DNA from: JAERML01 sp035687895
Lineage (GTDB): Bacteria; Bacteroidota; Ignavibacteria; UBA10030; UBA6906
Assembly (NCBI GenBank): GCA_035687895.1
Contig: DASRUE010000050.1
Location: forward strand, 1 to 21,930
Direction: 5' to 3'
Length of the DNA stretch: 21,930 bases
Positions within the stretch are counted from its first letter, which is position 1. Every line of letters begins with the position of its first letter. Made by a program: the position numbers and the translations under genes. Of this stretch, positions 15,813-21,930 are shown in pieces. The notes beneath the pieces were generated by a model. That model worked only from the letters and a program-made list of their open reading frames with translations. It ran no database searches and had not been told where the DNA came from.

Positions 15813-17270
15813 TCAGTTCCCCCTCCCCGGGTAGACGGACACACCGGCGGCAAATCCACCCACTTCGATACGGCGAATCACACGCGCGCTCTCTATGTCA
15901 ATCACCGCGATAAAGCCAGGTTCTTTGCTGCCAATCGTCGCATGATGGGGGGGATCCGCATCAAACCGATTTTCACACGTCACGTATGCAGTGCGACTGT
16001 CTTCTGTAATATCTATGCCGTGTGGTTGCTGCCCTACCGAATCTATAGTTATCACTTGAAGAGTCTGGGTGTCCATCCTACTCACCGTTCCGGAACCATG
16101 ATTGCACACGAGCAAGTATCGTTGGTCAGGTGTCACCTCACATTGTAAGGGATTCCGCCCCACCGGGATCGTATCACGAAGGGTGAATGTATCTCCACTC
16201 CGCTCAATCACACTCACCAGCGCCCGCCCGTTGTTAGTGACGTAAATGAACCGGTCGTCGTTCCGGACGGCGATCTGATATGGTTTGTAGACGCTGGAGA
16301 CGAAGCCGCCGTCATTGACCACGCGAACCCTCGCGACGAGTGAATCATTGGAGGTATCAAAAACAGAAACGTTGTCGCTTGAGTTTGCGCCAATATAGAG
16401 GTATCTACCGTCGTGTGAGAGGCGTGCCCCGTGCGTTCCAAGCATGAGAAGACCAGGTACAGTGACAACATTGTCGACCGTCATGGTTGCGGTATTTACG
16501 TTGTAAAAACGACCGACCGAACTGCTAAAGTTGGTCACGTAAGCCTTTGAGCCGTCCTGTGTAATAACCACGTGAGCGGGCGAGAGGCCCACGTCGACGC
16601 TTCCGACCAGATTGTGGTTTGAAGCATCGTACTTCTTCAACTTGCCCGAGGAAATCAGCGTGACGTAATAGTACCGTCCCTGATCATCGATCTGGACGTT
16701 GTGAGGCGTTTGAAGGGGGGCACCGAAGGGGGGCCAAGTTCCCACCTTCACGTAACGCATGATCAGGCCTGTATACACATCGAGGACGCCAACAAGATCC
16801 GTGAATTGGCTTGAGAAATAGACTTTCCCTGAGGGGCGTGGCTCCTGAAACGGCATTTGTCCGTTATCATCGCGCGCACCGGAATCTATCCACACAACAA
16901 TTTTCTGGAGGTCAATAGCTGAAAGTGGATCCCTGCTTACCGGCATCCGGACACTCGAAATGGGACTGATCATCGTGTCCCTCTGATTGACTGATTGTAC
17001 CAGATGGCTCATGAAGGCGTTCCCGGGGGTAACGACCGTTCCGTAGCGTGACCCGCGGAAGATCCCTTCGTAACTCGTGAGGTCGAGTCCGCCGCCATAT
17101 CCCTGAGTTCCCCCTCCGTGGCAACTCGACGACCCGCAACTTCTGTCGAGAATCGGCTTCACGTCATTTGTGAATTCGCCGGCTGGCGCCAATGCCTGTG
17201 GCTGAATCAGTTCATTTTTCTCACAACCGATGAGTAGAGCTGTCAACACCAAAATGAAGCGGATTCTCAT
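15813..17270 (-). CDS. Lipoprotein: CX4CH c-type cytochrome domain fused to a YVTN beta-propeller
   Basis: 485 residues. Lipobox ALLIGC (Cys16). Residues about 32-135 form a small c-type cytochrome: heme site ILDRSCGSSSCHGGG with Cys45, Cys50 and His51 (four residues between the cysteines), a later RMPVSRDPLS with Met109 as likely second ligand, and IVVWIDSGA at the end. Residues about 148-480 form a seven-blade YVTN-type propeller, with DGSKAYVTNFSS, DGRYLYIGANSS, DDRFIYVTNNGR, DQRYLLVCNHGS and DSRTAYVTCENR as blade signatures. An electron-transfer or ligand-sensing role outside the inner membrane is inferred. It heads the four-gene set with the promoter at 17300-17328 and an ACGGAG ribosome site 9 nt before ATG. 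Confidence 0.9.
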   Translation of the reverse strand: MRIRFILVLTALLIGCEKNELIQPQALAPAGEFTNDVKPILDRSCGSSSCHGGGTQGYGGGLDLTSYEGIFRGSRYGTVVTPGNAFMSHLVQSVNQRDTMISPISSVRMPVSRDPLSAIDLQKIVVWIDSGARDDNGQMPFQEPRPSGKVYFSSQFTDLVGVLDVYTGLIMRYVKVGTWPPFGAPLQTPHNVQIDDQGRYYYVTLISSGKLKKYDASNHNLVGSVDVGLSPAHVVITQDGSKAYVTNFSSSVGRFYNVNTATMTVDNVVTVPGLLMLGTHGARLSHDGRYLYIGANSSDNVSVFDTSNDSLVARVRVVNDGGFVSSVYKPYQIAVRNDDRFIYVTNNGRALVSVIERSGDTFTLRDTIPVGRNPLQCEVTPDQRYLLVCNHGSGTVSRMDTQTLQVITIDSVGQQPHGIDITEDSRTAYVTCENRFDADPPHHATIGSKEPGFIAVIDIESARVIRRIEVGGFAAGVSVYPGRGN

Positions 17271-17299
17271 TCAGCAAATCTCCGTTCTCGTCTTTGAAG

Positions 17300-17328
17300 A
17301 ATGTACAAAGGGCGGCTCTGGTAATCAA
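17300..17328 (-). promoter_or_regulatory. Candidate promoter for the four-gene surface operon
   Basis: On the minus strand, TTGATT (17323-17328), 17 nt, TACATT (17300-17305), in the short gap after the rhomboid gene. The predicted start near 17293 gives a leader of about 23 nt, containing the ribosome site ACGGAG (17280-17285). Confidence 0.55.
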
Positions 17329-17353
17329 GACGCGCACACCCGATGACCGGGAC

Positions 17354-18025
17354 TTACATCCGTTTCCAGAGAAGGAAGATGGGAAGTAACGCGGCACCAA
17401 CGAGAAACCCCCCGGCGTGTGCCCACCACGCAACGCCGCCACCCATGTCAGCACCGGAAGAAAGCGATCCCTGCAGAAATTGCATGACGAACCAAAACCC
17501 GAGGAAGAAGAATGCGGATAACTCAACCACAGGAAAGAAAATGAAGAGAGGGATGACTGTGAGAATGCGGGCTTTGGGATAGAGTAAGAAGTACGCGCCG
17601 AGCACACCGGCAATCGCCCCGCTTGCCCCGATCAACGGAGCCGTTGAATACTGATTCGAATACACTTGAACAATCGAAGCACCGATGCCGCAAAGAAGGT
17701 AGAAAATGAGATATGGACCATGACCGAGCCGATCCTCTACATTATCACCAAAAATGTAGAGGTACAGCATGTTGCCTATCAGATGCAGCCATCCACCATG
17801 GAGGAAGAGAGAGGTGACCAGTGTTAAAAGTGTTCCGACCGACGCTTGATGGTTCAGCCAGAGCATTGACACATCCACCGGTATCACTCCAAATCGGAAA
17901 ACGAGCAACTCCAGCCGCGAGCTGAGTGAAACCTCAAAGAGAAACACGATGCCGCAAAGGGTTATCAGGATGTAATTGACAATCGGAATCGATTTGGACT
18001 TCGTGGTGTCGCGAATCGGGATCAT
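17354..18025 (-). CDS. Rhomboid-family intramembrane serine protease
   Basis: 223 residues, cleaves membrane-spanning substrates inside the bilayer. Six to seven hydrophobic helices are visible. The catalytic Ser135 lies in LIGASGAIAG and the catalytic His203 in WWAHAGGFLVG. The HxxxN element of the oxyanion hole is HLIGN (His81, Asn85), preceded by SLFLHGGW. The layout with a start PIRDTTKSKSIPIVNYIL is typical of bacterial rhomboids annotated as GlpG-like but without the N-terminal cytoplasmic domain of E. coli GlpG. It is likely its own unit, driven from 18074-18102, and lacks a Shine-Dalgarno. Substrate unknown; no obvious partner lies next to it, though the lipoproteins downstream are candidates only by position. 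Confidence 0.93.
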   Translation of the reverse strand: MIPIRDTTKSKSIPIVNYILITLCGIVFLFEVSLSSRLELLVFRFGVIPVDVSMLWLNHQASVGTLLTLVTSLFLHGGWLHLIGNMLYLYIFGDNVEDRLGHGPYLIFYLLCGIGASIVQVYSNQYSTAPLIGASGAIAGVLGAYFLLYPKARILTVIPLFIFFPVVELSAFFFLGFWFVMQFLQGSLSSGADMGGGVAWWAHAGGFLVGAALLPIFLLWKRM

Positions 18026-18073
18026 GCGGAAGTTATTGATGGTGCGTACGAGAGTTTTGTATTCTGTGTGGTC

Positions 18074-18102
18074 AATCTATGAACATCCGTTCAGGGAATC
18101 AA
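18074..18102 (-). promoter_or_regulatory. Candidate promoter for the rhomboid gene
   Basis: On the minus strand, TTGATT (18097-18102), 17 nt, TAGATT (18074-18079). The predicted start near 18067 leaves about 42 nt before the ATG at 18025. Its -35 box is four bases from the -35 box of the divergent hisC promoter. Confidence 0.5.
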
Positions 18103-18106
18103 TGCG

Positions 18107-18135
18107 TTGCATTTCCGGTCGGTCTTTGCTATCTT
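18107..18135 (+). promoter_or_regulatory. Candidate promoter for hisC-lipoprotein-hpd
   Basis: TTGCAT (18107-18112), 17 nt, TATCTT (18130-18135). The predicted start near 18142 gives a leader of about 19 nt to the ATG at 18161. The in-frame TTG at 18107 is therefore better explained as the -35 box than as a start codon. Confidence 0.5.
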
Positions 18136-18160
18136 TTTCGAGTATCCTTTAAACAAACAC

Positions 18161-19261
18161 ATGCCTCTCGTTCCACCATACATCGAATCCCTCGAGCCGT
18201 ACAAGGCAGGAAAGCCAATCGCCGAGTTGCAGAAAGAACTGGGCATCAAGAACGTCATCAAGCTTGCCTCGAACGAGAACCCGATCGGCTCGTCACCGCT
18301 CGCCCTTGAAGCGATGAAACATCACTTCGACGCACTTCACCTGTATCCCAATGGTGGATTGGATTTACGTGAGGTCCTGGCGGAGCGTTTTCGGCTCAAA
18401 GTGGGCAACGTTATTGCAGGGAGCGGCTCCGAAGGAATCATGTCGAACATCATTCGCGCATTCCTTTGTGATGACGATGAGGTGTTGACGTCCGAGGGGA
18501 CGTTCGTCGGATTCTACGTGCTTGCAAGATCGCGGGGCGTCAAGATGGTCCTCGTCCCGCTAAGAGACTACCACTTCGACCTGACGGCAATGGCAGCCGC
18601 CATCACGTCTCATACAAAAATCATCTATCTCGCCAACCCCAACAACCCGACGGGCACGATCTTCACCAAAGCAGAATTTGACGCCTTCATGAAGAAGGTG
18701 CCTGACCATGTGTTGATTATTCTCGATGAAGCATACTTTGAGTACGCACAGGACAATGCGGCGTATCCCGATTCGATGCAATACCGTTATGACAATGTCA
18801 TCACCCTCCGGACCTTTTCCAAGATTTACGGTCTGGCCGGGGTCCGCATCGGCTATGGGTTCGCTCATGACGTGCTGATCTCCAATCTCTTGAAGGTGAA
18901 GCTCCCCTTTGAGCCAAGCACACTTGCCCAGGTCGCGGGAATAGCCGCCCTTCAGGATACTCACTTCGTCCATCGGTCACTCGACGTGAATGAATCGGGA
19001 AAACGGTACCTCATCCCAACTCTCCGGGAAATCGGTTTCACCGTCGTCTCTACAGATGCCAACTTCGTCCTCGTTCCTCTTGAGGCCGAACGCGAGGTGA
19101 ACCAGATGTATGACGAACTTCTCCGACGCGGAATAATCATTCGTCCGCTCAGGGCCTTCGGTCTCCCCCACTGCGTGCGTATAACCATCGGAACGGAGGA
19201 ACAGAACGTCGCTCTCGTTCATGCGCTGCAGTCAATTCGTGCGCGTGTCACTGTCGGATGA
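18161..19261 (+). CDS. hisC: HisC-family PLP aminotransferase (histidinol-phosphate or aromatic aminotransferase)
   Basis: 366 residues from ATG 18161, a class I/II PLP aminotransferase. The N-terminal VIKLASNENPIG (32-43) is the HisC-type opening. YLANPNNPTGTI (156-167), the Asp189-Glu-Ala-Tyr segment (LDEAYFEYA) and the PLP lysine Lys221 in TLRTFSKIYGLAGVRIGY (216-231) are present, as is the C-terminal RIT segment (CVRITIGTEEQN). HisC converts imidazole-acetol phosphate to histidinol phosphate, and several family members also transaminate tyrosine and phenylalanine. No other his gene is near, while an HPPD gene follows, so tyrosine transamination is a good alternative role. The stop overlaps the next gene by 4 nt (ATGA). 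The longer TTG start at 18107 was rejected because it coincides with the -35 box. Confidence 0.9.
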   Translation: MPLVPPYIESLEPYKAGKPIAELQKELGIKNVIKLASNENPIGSSPLALEAMKHHFDALHLYPNGGLDLREVLAERFRLKVGNVIAGSGSEGIMSNIIRAFLCDDDEVLTSEGTFVGFYVLARSRGVKMVLVPLRDYHFDLTAMAAAITSHTKIIYLANPNNPTGTIFTKAEFDAFMKKVPDHVLIILDEAYFEYAQDNAAYPDSMQYRYDNVITLRTFSKIYGLAGVRIGYGFAHDVLISNLLKVKLPFEPSTLAQVAGIAALQDTHFVHRSLDVNESGKRYLIPTLREIGFTVVSTDANFVLVPLEAEREVNQMYDELLRRGIIIRPLRAFGLPHCVRITIGTEEQNVALVHALQSIRARVTVG

Positions 19262-19875
19262 ATGCTATGAAAATGCGATCCGCTGCTCTTGTTGCTATAC
19301 TATTCTGTTTTTCCCTCTCCTGCTCAACCGTTAAGGATGTCCAGCAAGCCTTCGCAAATCTCGCCCGATGCAAGTTCAAGGTGGAGAACGTCAGCAGTTT
19401 CACCCTGGTGGGTATTTCTCTTGGAGGGAAGACGAACTTCACGGTACTGGATGGAGCGCGACTGATGGCAGCATTCTCGAGGAACGAGTTTCCTGCTTCG
19501 TTTACTTTGAATGTCGCTGTCGTCAATCCGAACGACGGTACCGCTGGAACGCGGAGATCCTCCGCGACGCTCACAAGCTTTGCGTGGACACTCCTTCTTG
19601 ACAATACAACGACCATTACCGGGAATATCGCGTCTCCGATCACCATCCCGGGAACCGGGGAGCAGAGCATCATCCCGTTGCAAATGAACCTCGACCTCGC
19701 GACCTTCTTCAAGGACAGGGGCTACGACAGCATCGTCAACCTCGCATTGGCCATCGGGGGTGCGAACCGTTCACCGGCCAGAATCACATTGCGGGCGAAG
19801 CCAACGATCGCTACCGACTTTGGACCGATCACCTATCCGGGAGAGATTGAGATCGTGGACAGAGAGTTCCGTTGA
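19258..19875 (+). CDS. Lipoprotein with LEA14/WHy-like domain
   Basis: 205 residues. Signal segment AALVAILFCFSLSC with likely lipidated Cys22 (the residue three before Cys is not a classic Leu, so this is slightly uncertain). The body (about 37-165) alternates short strands and contains NVAVVNPNDG, the V-x-NPN core seen in LEA14/WHy (water stress and hypersensitive response) domains, with TFAW-like and TITIPG-like strands after it (TLTSFAWTLLLDNTTTITG). These are small beta-sandwich domains found in envelope proteins of bacteria and in plants; no enzyme activity is known. It starts inside the hisC stop (ATGA) with no Shine-Dalgarno, so it is probably coupled to hisC. Further in-frame ATGs at 19267 and 19273 are alternative starts. 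Confidence 0.75.
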   Translation: MNAMKMRSAALVAILFCFSLSCSTVKDVQQAFANLARCKFKVENVSSFTLVGISLGGKTNFTVLDGARLMAAFSRNEFPASFTLNVAVVNPNDGTAGTRRSSATLTSFAWTLLLDNTTTITGNIASPITIPGTGEQSIIPLQMNLDLATFFKDRGYDSIVNLALAIGGANRSPARITLRAKPTIATDFGPITYPGEIEIVDREFR

Positions 19876-19906
19876 ATGAAGCGACCATCCTCAAAGGAGT
19901 ACCGCC

Positions 19907-21037
19907 ATGCAAGTCTTCAAGACTGAGAGCACACCTGCCGCGCAGGTCGACTTTCTCCCCATCAATGGGACGGACTACGTGGAATTCTACGTCGGCAACG
20001 CGAAGCAGTCGGCCCACTTCTACCGGTCGGCCTTCGGGATGAAACTCGTTGCCTACAGCGGTCCGGAAACAGGACAACGTGACCGCGCTTCGTACGTGCT
20101 GCAGCAAGACAAAATCCGCCTCATCCTGACTACCCCGATGCAACCCGACCATCCGATTTCCGAGCACATCAAGGTTCATGGTGATGGTGTGCACGACATT
20201 GCGCTATGGGTGGACGATGCAGGGTCTGCATATCGTGAAACCACGAAGCGGGGCGCTAAGGGTGTTATGGAGCCGAGTGTTGTTAGAGATGAGTTCGGAG
20301 AGGTGCGGAAGTCGGCTATCGCGATCTACGGCGATACGATTCATACGTTCGTCGAACGCAAGAACTATACTGGTGTGTTCATGCCGGGCTTCAGGGCTGT
20401 CGAGGGCCCGGACACAGTTGCGCGTCCGGTGGGGTTGAAGTACATCGATCATATGGTGGGGAACGTCGGATGGGGCGAAATGAACACCTGGGTGAAGTTC
20501 TACGAAGAAGTAATGGGCTTCCGGCTCTACCAACATTTCGATGACAATGATATCAGCACCGAGTACTCCGCCTTGATGTCGAAGGTGATGGCAAACGGGA
20601 ACGACAGGATCAAATTCCCGATTAACGAGCCCGCGCATGGCAAGCGGAAGTCACAGATTGAAGAGTACATTGAATTCTACCGCGGCCCCGGCGTCCAGCA
20701 CATCGCCATGGCAACGGACAACATCATCGAGACAGTTAGCGAGATGAAGCACCAGGGGGTGGAATTTCTCCGTGTCCCTTCCACGTACTATAACGATTTG
20801 ACCAGCCGCGTCGGGAAGATTGATGAACCCATGGATGAACTTGCGAGGCTTGGCATCCTCGTCGATCGTGATGACGAAGGGTACATGTTGCAACTCTTCA
20901 CGAAACCGGTGGAAGATCGTCCGACACTCTTCTATGAAGTGATCCAACGAAAAGGAAGCCGGAGCTTCGGGAAGGGGAACTTCAAGGCGCTGTTCGAAGC
21001 AATCGAGCGCGAGCAGGCTCTTCGGGGAAATCTATAA
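19907..21037 (+). CDS. hppD: 4-hydroxyphenylpyruvate dioxygenase
   Basis: 376 residues, normal for HPPD. It converts 4-hydroxyphenylpyruvate and O2 to homogentisate in tyrosine breakdown, using non-heme Fe(II). Two vicinal-oxygen-chelate halves are seen (about 20-155 and 178-350). The metal triad is His182 (KYIDHMVGNV), His265 (GVQHIAMAT) and Glu344 (FYEVIQRKG). The C-terminal helix GKGNFKALFEAIEREQ closes the active site and is typical of HPPD rather than hydroxymandelate synthase. A clear AAAGGAG (19893-19899) sits 7 nt before ATG. It follows the lipoprotein by 31 nt with no promoter of its own seen, so it probably belongs to the hisC transcript. Homogentisate dioxygenase is not in the window. 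Confidence 0.96.
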   Translation: MQVFKTESTPAAQVDFLPINGTDYVEFYVGNAKQSAHFYRSAFGMKLVAYSGPETGQRDRASYVLQQDKIRLILTTPMQPDHPISEHIKVHGDGVHDIALWVDDAGSAYRETTKRGAKGVMEPSVVRDEFGEVRKSAIAIYGDTIHTFVERKNYTGVFMPGFRAVEGPDTVARPVGLKYIDHMVGNVGWGEMNTWVKFYEEVMGFRLYQHFDDNDISTEYSALMSKVMANGNDRIKFPINEPAHGKRKSQIEEYIEFYRGPGVQHIAMATDNIIETVSEMKHQGVEFLRVPSTYYNDLTSRVGKIDEPMDELARLGILVDRDDEGYMLQLFTKPVEDRPTLFYEVIQRKGSRSFGKGNFKALFEAIEREQALRGNL

Positions 21038-21046
21038 GACAGCGTA

Positions 21047-21062
21047 CCGGTGGTAACACCGG
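21047..21062. terminator. Perfect hairpin after hppD, possible terminator or 3'-end stabiliser
   Basis: CCGGTG (21047-21052), loop GTAA, CACCGG (21057-21062), nine bases past the hppD stop. The 6-bp GC-rich stem carries a GNRA-type tetraloop, which makes it unusually stable. No T-run follows, so it is not a classical intrinsic terminator. The rest of the gap to 21183 shows no ORF and no promoter of the pattern seen elsewhere. Confidence 0.4.
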
Positions 21063-21183
21063 CGGGCTGCCATGACCGAATGTATTTACTCATGTCTCTG
21101 TTCCTTCGCGGGAGGTCTGTAGTGCCCGCATGTCAAGCGGGGATGCCTCTGCATTGATTAGCCCAACGAGAACGGAGTCCGTT

Positions 21184-21930
21184 ATGAAACGTCTTTGTCG
21201 ATCATTGCTTCTTCTGAGCATCGCCTTCGGCCCGGCCTTCGGCCAGCAATTTCCTAATGTGCGCGTCAGTCTCGCATCCAGCACCTCGCCGGAAGAGGTC
21301 ACCATCGCTGTCAACCCGACCGATCCTCTCAATCTGATTGCGGGTGCAAATATTCGGTTCAACTACTATTCCACCAACGGAGGATACAACTGGACGCAGG
21401 GGCAACTCCCGTCCGGCACATGGGGCGACCCGTGCCTCATCTTCGACCGACTGGGTAACGCATATTACGCCCATCTCTCGACTCCTCAGGGAGGATATTT
21501 CATCGAACGTCTCATCGTTCACCGCTCGTCCAACGGGGGCCGCACATGGTATGACTCTGCGGATGTCGGATATCGTCCACCAAAGCAGCAGGATAAGGAA
21601 TGGCTCATTGCCGACATGACCAACTCTCCGTACCGCGACAACATTTACATGACCTGGACGGAATTTGATTCTTATGGCAGCTCGAATCCTGCCGACAGCT
21701 CGCGCATTCTCTTCTCCCGTTCCACCGACCAGGGAAGTTCGTGGTCCTCTCCTATAACGATCAGTGATCGAAGCGGCGATTGTGTTGACGAAGATACTAC
21801 CGTTGAAGGTGCAGTGCCCGCGGTGGGACCGAATGGGCATATCTACACATGCTGGTCGGGACCACTAGGGCTTATGTTTGACAAGTCCACCGATGGCGGC
21901 TTGACGTGGGGAACAGATGTTTTTGTTTCC
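21184..21930 (+). CDS. Secreted Asp-box (sialidase/BNR-fold) protein, 3' end outside window
   Basis: Open frame of 249 codons running into the right edge. The start is ATG 21184 with GGAG (21174-21177) 6 nt upstream. It opens with a signal peptide (RLCRSLLLLSIAFGPAFGQQ). Four Asp-box motifs of the SxDxGxTW type are seen: STNGGYNW, SSNGGRTW, STDQGSSW and STDGGLTW, spaced along one propeller. EEVTIAVNPTDPLNLIAGAN near the start is common in secreted Asp-box proteins of FCB bacteria, which often end in a T9SS sorting domain, but the end is not visible here. The catalytic sialidase residues cannot be judged from this fragment, so a glycosidase activity is not claimed. Confidence 0.88.
   Translation, partial: MKRLCRSLLLLSIAFGPAFGQQFPNVRVSLASSTSPEEVTIAVNPTDPLNLIAGANIRFNYYSTNGGYNWTQGQLPSGTWGDPCLIFDRLGNAYYAHLSTPQGGYFIERLIVHRSSNGGRTWYDSADVGYRPPKQQDKEWLIADMTNSPYRDNIYMTWTEFDSYGSSNPADSSRILFSRSTDQGSSWSSPITISDRSGDCVDEDTTVEGAVPAVGPNGHIYTCWSGPLGLMFDKSTDGGLTWGTDVFVS

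Noticed and set aside
18107..18160. N-terminal extension of hisC from a TTG at 18107
   Set aside because: The TTG is the -35 box of a candidate promoter; the ATG at 18161 gives the usual HisC N-terminus.
1..21930. Mobile element, prophage, defence island or toxin-antitoxin signals
   Set aside because: No transposase, integrase, terminal repeats, restriction or nuclease genes were seen, and the tRNA-Leu gene has no attachment-site duplication in the window.

Overview
The window reads as chromosomal DNA of a free-living member of the FCB group (Bacteroidota/Chlorobi/Ignavibacteria or a neighbouring candidate phylum). The main evidence is a secreted protein with a C-terminal type IX secretion (T9SS) sorting domain (QNYPNPFNP), many lipoproteins, a very large outer-membrane barrel-like protein, a CX4CH cytochrome fused to a YVTN propeller, and HPPD and propionyl-CoA carboxylase genes. 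No phage, IS element, CRISPR array or integrase was seen. Placement below phylum level is inference.

Layout. From the left edge to about 18.03 kb every protein gene is on the minus strand: an MltD-type lytic transglycosylase with four LysM repeats (cut by the left edge); a propionyl-CoA carboxylase beta subunit; a coupled pair uvrD/pcrA helicase then YihY-family membrane protein; an O6-alkylguanine-DNA alkyltransferase; and a 1178-residue outer-membrane protein of no recognised family. A plus-strand tRNA-Leu(CAA) with its own promoter and terminator sits at about 11.74 kb. Next comes a tightly packed four-gene set, read from 17270 down to 11959: CX4CH cytochrome/YVTN lipoprotein, RskA-like lipoprotein, FG-GAP/VCBS T9SS cargo, and a DUF4412 protein. 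A rhomboid protease gene follows. From 18.1 kb the polarity flips to plus: a HisC-family aminotransferase, an LEA14-like lipoprotein overlapping it by 4 nt, 4-hydroxyphenylpyruvate dioxygenase, and a secreted Asp-box (sialidase-fold) protein cut by the right edge.

How genes work together. The four-gene set looks like a cell-surface or extracellular module (heme c plus propeller, two lipid-anchored or secreted partners, one T9SS cargo). The HisC-like enzyme next to HPPD suggests tyrosine transamination followed by homogentisate formation, rather than or as well as histidine synthesis.

Regulation. Nearly every transcription unit has a candidate promoter of the form TTGnnn-17-TAnnnT, always with a 17-nt spacer. 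These promoters helped choose starts: two TTG 'starts' (8017 and 18107) are the -35 boxes of their own genes. The promoter of the large outer-membrane protein leaves almost no 5' leader. No complete novel defence or mobile system was found. The most unfamiliar parts are the large outer-membrane protein and the four-gene surface operon.
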